64,000 nt of DNA, taken from Cylindrotheca closterium. Its lineage: Eukaryota; Bacillariophyta; Bacillariophyceae; Bacillariales; Bacillariaceae. The stretch's first letter is position 1, and each line of letters starts with the position of its first letter. Location: positions 371,805 to 435,804 of the forward strand of contig CAKOGP040001770.1 in assembly GCA_933822405.4 (NCBI GenBank), read 5' to 3'. The notes beneath the pieces are model-generated. The model ran no database searches, was not told the origin of the DNA, and worked only from the letters and a program-made list of their open reading frames with translations. This document shows positions 60,453-64,000 of the stretch, one piece after another. The translations under genes and the position numbers were made by a program.

Positions 60453-62330
60453 ATGTCGACAAGCCTTGATAGAACTAAAACGTCGAGATCGTTCCCTTCT
60501 TCCTCTCTCGAGTTCTCAGCCTCTCTCGAGTTCTCAGAAGCCCTTCACTCTCTTCAAGAATCCGCTCCAGAGGTTGCCAAATGTTTGTACGAGCAAAATC
60601 TGTCAAAGTGCCGATTTGTGGCAGAGGAGAACGTTGCGGAGATTCCGCGGTTCCTCAATACGGAAATTGCTGAAGGTTTGATACTAGGCAAGGGCGGATT
60701 TGGTACGGTTTATAGCGCCAAAGGCTTCTCAATGGTGATTGAGGAAGGAAAGGAAGGTCTCGATGACAGCGTTCACGACGGAGAGATTGAATCCAGGAAT
60801 TTCATCGCTAGGCATTGTCATCGAAGCAACGGAGATGCTAGATACGCCATCAAAAGACTAGCCAAGACAACAGTCGAAGATGTTCACAAATTCCTTCATG
60901 GAATGACAGACCTGGCCAACGAGACACTCTTCTTAAGTTCGATTCAACACCCACACATTATCAAGCTACGAGGGATTTCGATGGAGGAGATGTTCAGTGA
61001 GAACTATTTTCTCATACTTGATCGTTTGTATGATACGCTAGCAGCTCGCTTACTAAAATGGAAGAATAAACAACGGAAGCATCGTGGCTTGGTTCGCATT
61101 CTCCGAAGACAAGACAAGTCCAAGAGGAAGAAACTGTTGGCCACGAGACTGACATTTGCTTCAGACCTAGCGTCGGCTCTGGCCTATCTTCATAGTCATC
61201 GCATCATCCACAGAGACGTCAAACCAACGAATATTGGCTTTGATGTGAGGGGCGACATCAAAATATTCGACTTCGGATTGGCGAAGGAAATCCCGTTGGA
61301 CCTCAAGGGATCAGACACTGCCTTCAAACTCACAGCTATGGCAGGCACGCCGCGATACATGAGTCCCGAAGTTGCTCTGGGACAAAAGTACAACGAAACC
61401 TGCGATATCTATAGTTTTGGATTATTGCTCTGGGAAATTATCACGTTGCGACTGCCTTATTCCAGCCAGAAGAGCATAGAAGATTTCCGAGAGAATGTTT
61501 GGAGCACAAATGGGACGATAGTGCGCCCTGAAGTACCAAAGAAACTATCCTCAAACTTGAAACAGCTTCTGCATCGTACGTGGGACCGAGACTTGACAAA
61601 TCGTCCGAGCGCCAGAAATTTCGAGAATGCCCTTCGGTTCGAAGCTTCTATGCTCCGAGATGGTGCTTTGAATGATGTTGAAGAGAGTCTAGTGCCGCAG
61701 AGAAGACGGTCGACGTTCTTGTTCATACCAGGAAAGGGCGAGGCTGTCAATCGATCTTCCCCAACAATCATGGCATTGTCTGAGATCGCCGAGTCAGATA
61801 CTGACATCTTCCATGCTGTTGGAGCCTCGCACAATAGTGTCTTTACTTTATCTGATGAATCCGAAAATACGAGTACACCTTCGATGAAAGTGTTCAACAC
61901 ATCCATTCGATCCGAAAGTGCTGTAATGTCGTCATCGCCGCTTAAACATGCTCAGAGCGACGGTGCAATTCCGAAGCGAATAGACCATGCCGTCGGAGCC
62001 TCTCACAATAATGTATTCACTTTGTCTGAACGTTCCGATGGTACACCCAAGACGAATATGTTCGATACATCCGTTCGTTCCGACGGTACGCCTAAGACCA
62101 ATATGTTTGACGCATCCATTCGATCCGAAAGTGCAGGGCTTTTGTCACCTCACCTGAAAGAATCGAAGGATGGTAATATTATCTTGAATGGATTTGCTGT
62201 TACAAGGGATTGTCAAATAAGCTTGTCTGTCGGTTTGGAGGACCCTGGTTATTCTCCGCCAGCTCTTAAAAGTCTCAGTCGAGCGGAATCAGGACAATCG
62301 ATGGCAAGTATTGACTCGCTAGATTTTTGA
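60453..62330 (+). CDS. Ser/Thr protein kinase with repetitive Ser-rich tail
   Basis: Single exon, 625 residues from ATG 60453. The kinase domain spans about residues 75-395: Gly-rich loop LGKGGFGTVYSAK at 79-90, Lys134 in YAIKRLAK, catalytic HRDVKPTNIGF with Asp255, DFG with Asp273, and GTPRYMSPEVALG as the activation-segment end. DIYSFGLLLWEIITLRLPY follows. The SPE variant and LLWEI suggest the TKL/plant-like side of the kinome. An insertion of about 45 residues separates the Gly-loop from Lys134, and a basic insert (KNKQRKHRGLVRILRRQDKS) lies between the hinge and the catalytic loop. The tail has duplicated modules (HAVGASHNxVFTLS twice; SDGTPKTNMFD twice; SIRSESA twice). No membrane helix is seen, so it is cytosolic or nuclear. 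Confidence 0.88.
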   Translation: MSTSLDRTKTSRSFPSSSLEFSASLEFSEALHSLQESAPEVAKCLYEQNLSKCRFVAEENVAEIPRFLNTEIAEGLILGKGGFGTVYSAKGFSMVIEEGKEGLDDSVHDGEIESRNFIARHCHRSNGDARYAIKRLAKTTVEDVHKFLHGMTDLANETLFLSSIQHPHIIKLRGISMEEMFSENYFLILDRLYDTLAARLLKWKNKQRKHRGLVRILRRQDKSKRKKLLATRLTFASDLASALAYLHSHRIIHRDVKPTNIGFDVRGDIKIFDFGLAKEIPLDLKGSDTAFKLTAMAGTPRYMSPEVALGQKYNETCDIYSFGLLLWEIITLRLPYSSQKSIEDFRENVWSTNGTIVRPEVPKKLSSNLKQLLHRTWDRDLTNRPSARNFENALRFEASMLRDGALNDVEESLVPQRRRSTFLFIPGKGEAVNRSSPTIMALSEIAESDTDIFHAVGASHNSVFTLSDESENTSTPSMKVFNTSIRSESAVMSSSPLKHAQSDGAIPKRIDHAVGASHNNVFTLSERSDGTPKTNMFDTSVRSDGTPKTNMFDASIRSESAGLLSPHLKESKDGNIILNGFAVTRDCQISLSVGLEDPGYSPPALKSLSRAESGQSMASIDSLDF

Positions 62331-64000
62331 TTCATTGCAAATCTCGCCTTTGTGCGCGGCCACCAGCCCAATTGGCATCCTGCACTTGTTTGCATACAAC
62401 GACGACACGGCTGGGTGTGCAAAAAACTTACGCGTCATCTGGTCTTGTTTGCATTTGGAAGATGATGCATAATCAAATAGTGAAAAATGGTAAACTCTTT
62501 ATAAAACAGGCAGTTTTCTTGCAAGTGACGCCTGTTGTATTAACAGAAGAAGCCTTTATTCAACAGATGATATGTATCCATTTGCCACCAACAAGCTATG
62601 GTACATTGCAAGAGGCAATACTAGTCTAGAAGGTTTCACATAGTGACGTTCCTATCGAATCATTCAGTCTCTCAAGCCATCAAAATACCGACTGATTGTA
62701 TTTCAACGTCTGAAGTGTTTTCCGTGTCTGGGACTTAAATAGAGAATGAATCTCGGTTAGTCGACATTACTTTCGGTACATGCTACGTGTACTTTGCGTT
62801 CTGTTGTGAGCTCTGTAGTTTACGAGTAGCCTCCAAGAATATTGCGACACTCTTCCTCGCTTCAAACTTCCGTGAAGCTATGCTTGAAGTACGTAGTATA
62901 TTCGCAACTGTAAATAAACCTTACCTTCAAATATCAAATTCGATTTTTCTATCGGTGTGCTGACCGTTACATCTTCTTTGTTTCGTATCAGAATCACCAA
63001 GAATGTGAATTCACCTTTTGGGTTCTGTTTCCAGCTAGAGAACCAAGGATTGGTGTCATTCCATCGTCATCGTCGTTTTGTCCTTCGCTATAATGAGGAG
63101 ATCCGCCCAGAAGTCAAAATTTTGAACAGCCCATTTGGGCAATTCTACGAGCCCTCGCACGTGGAAACCGACATCACTAGTGTGTTCCAGACCTCCTGGT
63201 GATCTGCAAAGTGTCTCGTCTTCTTTTCCAGAGCAGCTTTGCTTACTATGCTTCGTGTCTGCACGTGAGACTGAGATTGGTTGGGGTTATTGGGATTTGG
63301 GATTTGGTGTTGGGGTGTCAGGAATTCGCAGTTGACCACCATACACACAAGAGCATATAGACACAGACAAACAAATATAAAAAACTTTGTCGTTTTTCCG
63401 CCGACTGACGAGCGAGCAAGACGCCGGCGTCTGTGCTTTACTGGTGACAGTCGTCGATACTACTAGAAGAGAGCTAGAAGTAAGGAAGGCGTATCCAACT
63501 AGTAACTTTACGAGGTAACTAGTTTCACCAAACCAGGAGTATTTTATATTTTAATACTGTGAGTACCGCTACTCTTGTTAGTACTGTACCTACTGTACCT
63601 TTACCTACTCACGATGAAGCACCAACATATCGGTTTCTCATTCAGTAGATTTCTACTACCTCCCCGATTGATGTTCTGTGCAGCTGGTTGAAGCAACACA
63701 TCAGTACCAGGTACAAGTACCACGTGTATCAGCAGTACCTGGTACCCCTACACGTACGCGTATGCCGTGTATCAGCACACACGACTAACAAGACAACATT
63801 AAATACCGCGTTAAGGTCGTGGTAACAATCCTTTTACTAAGGTAATGTACGCATCTTCTGTGGGATACGTCACTCTGATCAGAGACTCTTCCAGAGAAAA
63901 AGAAAGTTGTGGCGGTCGCGACATCGACTCCAGACAGCCGCTGGACAACAGGTGCAGCACGACTCAGTATTCGTCACACAACAGGTCCACGCTGTATATA
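62331..64000. other. No recognisable gene in the last 1.67 kb
   Basis: Short open frames (62327-62629, 62957-63202) have no family features. Near 63700-63785 there are overlapping GTACC/GGTAC palindromes and a pair of direct repeats (cgtgtatcagc at 63723 and 63768), a denser form of the GTAC-rich sequence found between other genes here. A gene beginning beyond the window cannot be excluded. Confidence 0.45.

Noticed and set aside
62327..63466. Several 60-100 codon frames at the window end
   Set aside because: None shows conserved motifs or a convincing leader.

Overview
This is nuclear DNA from a eukaryotic alga, almost certainly a diatom. Several proteins start with a signal peptide ending in the diatom plastid-import motif (ASAFAP type: AFAP in the bS21 protein at 41.4 kb, TSAFLP at 23.8 kb, STAF in the LeuCD protein). 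Genes lie close together on both strands and carry 0-2 short GT-AG introns (about 75-325 nt). Many families are ones expanded in diatoms: HSF-type DNA-binding proteins, BspA-type leucine-rich repeats, helicase-associated domains, and a protein with a VREYPIILGDNP-type motif. The species cannot be fixed from the sequence alone.

0-30 kb is gene-dense housekeeping sequence: a partial helicase-associated-domain gene, mitochondrial adrenodoxin-type ferredoxin reductase, a thioredoxin-like protein, a 2OG-Fe(II) oxygenase, the CCR4-NOT subunit NOT3, a frameshifted LRR gene, a head-to-head pair of HSF genes, F-actin capping protein beta, a COPI-associated EF-hand membrane protein, a UVR-motif plastid candidate, a glucosidase-II-beta-like membrane protein, an unusual SANT-like/MJ1316/GGQ release-factor fusion, a secreted serine protease, and two adjacent amino-acid biosynthesis genes (histidinol dehydrogenase and a fused LeuC-LeuD isopropylmalate isomerase).

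30-45 kb holds lineage-restricted genes (a 1085-residue basic repeat protein, a plastid candidate with YxxGD repeats, two multi-exon membrane proteins, an ENT-like transporter, an RS-rich protein), plus plastid ribosomal protein bS21 and a PPR protein.

44.6-53.8 kb is the dynamic part. A single-exon lineage-specific gene is followed by two decayed copies of itself, a 250-bp GCATA microsatellite, several imperfect repeats and a dead DIRS/Ngaro-like tyrosine-recombinase retrotransposon (gag, RT, RNase H, YR). A 1.24-kb foreign segment, bounded by a 16-bp direct repeat, is inserted inside the recombinase gene. 54-62.3 kb returns to ordinary genes (SpoU methyltransferase, unknown membrane protein, TIGR01777 epimerase, protein kinase). 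The last 1.7 kb has no recognisable gene.

All exon joins come from reading splice signals and frame; no transcript or database evidence was available. An 8-bp palindrome, TACCGGTA, recurs at least twelve times, always between genes.
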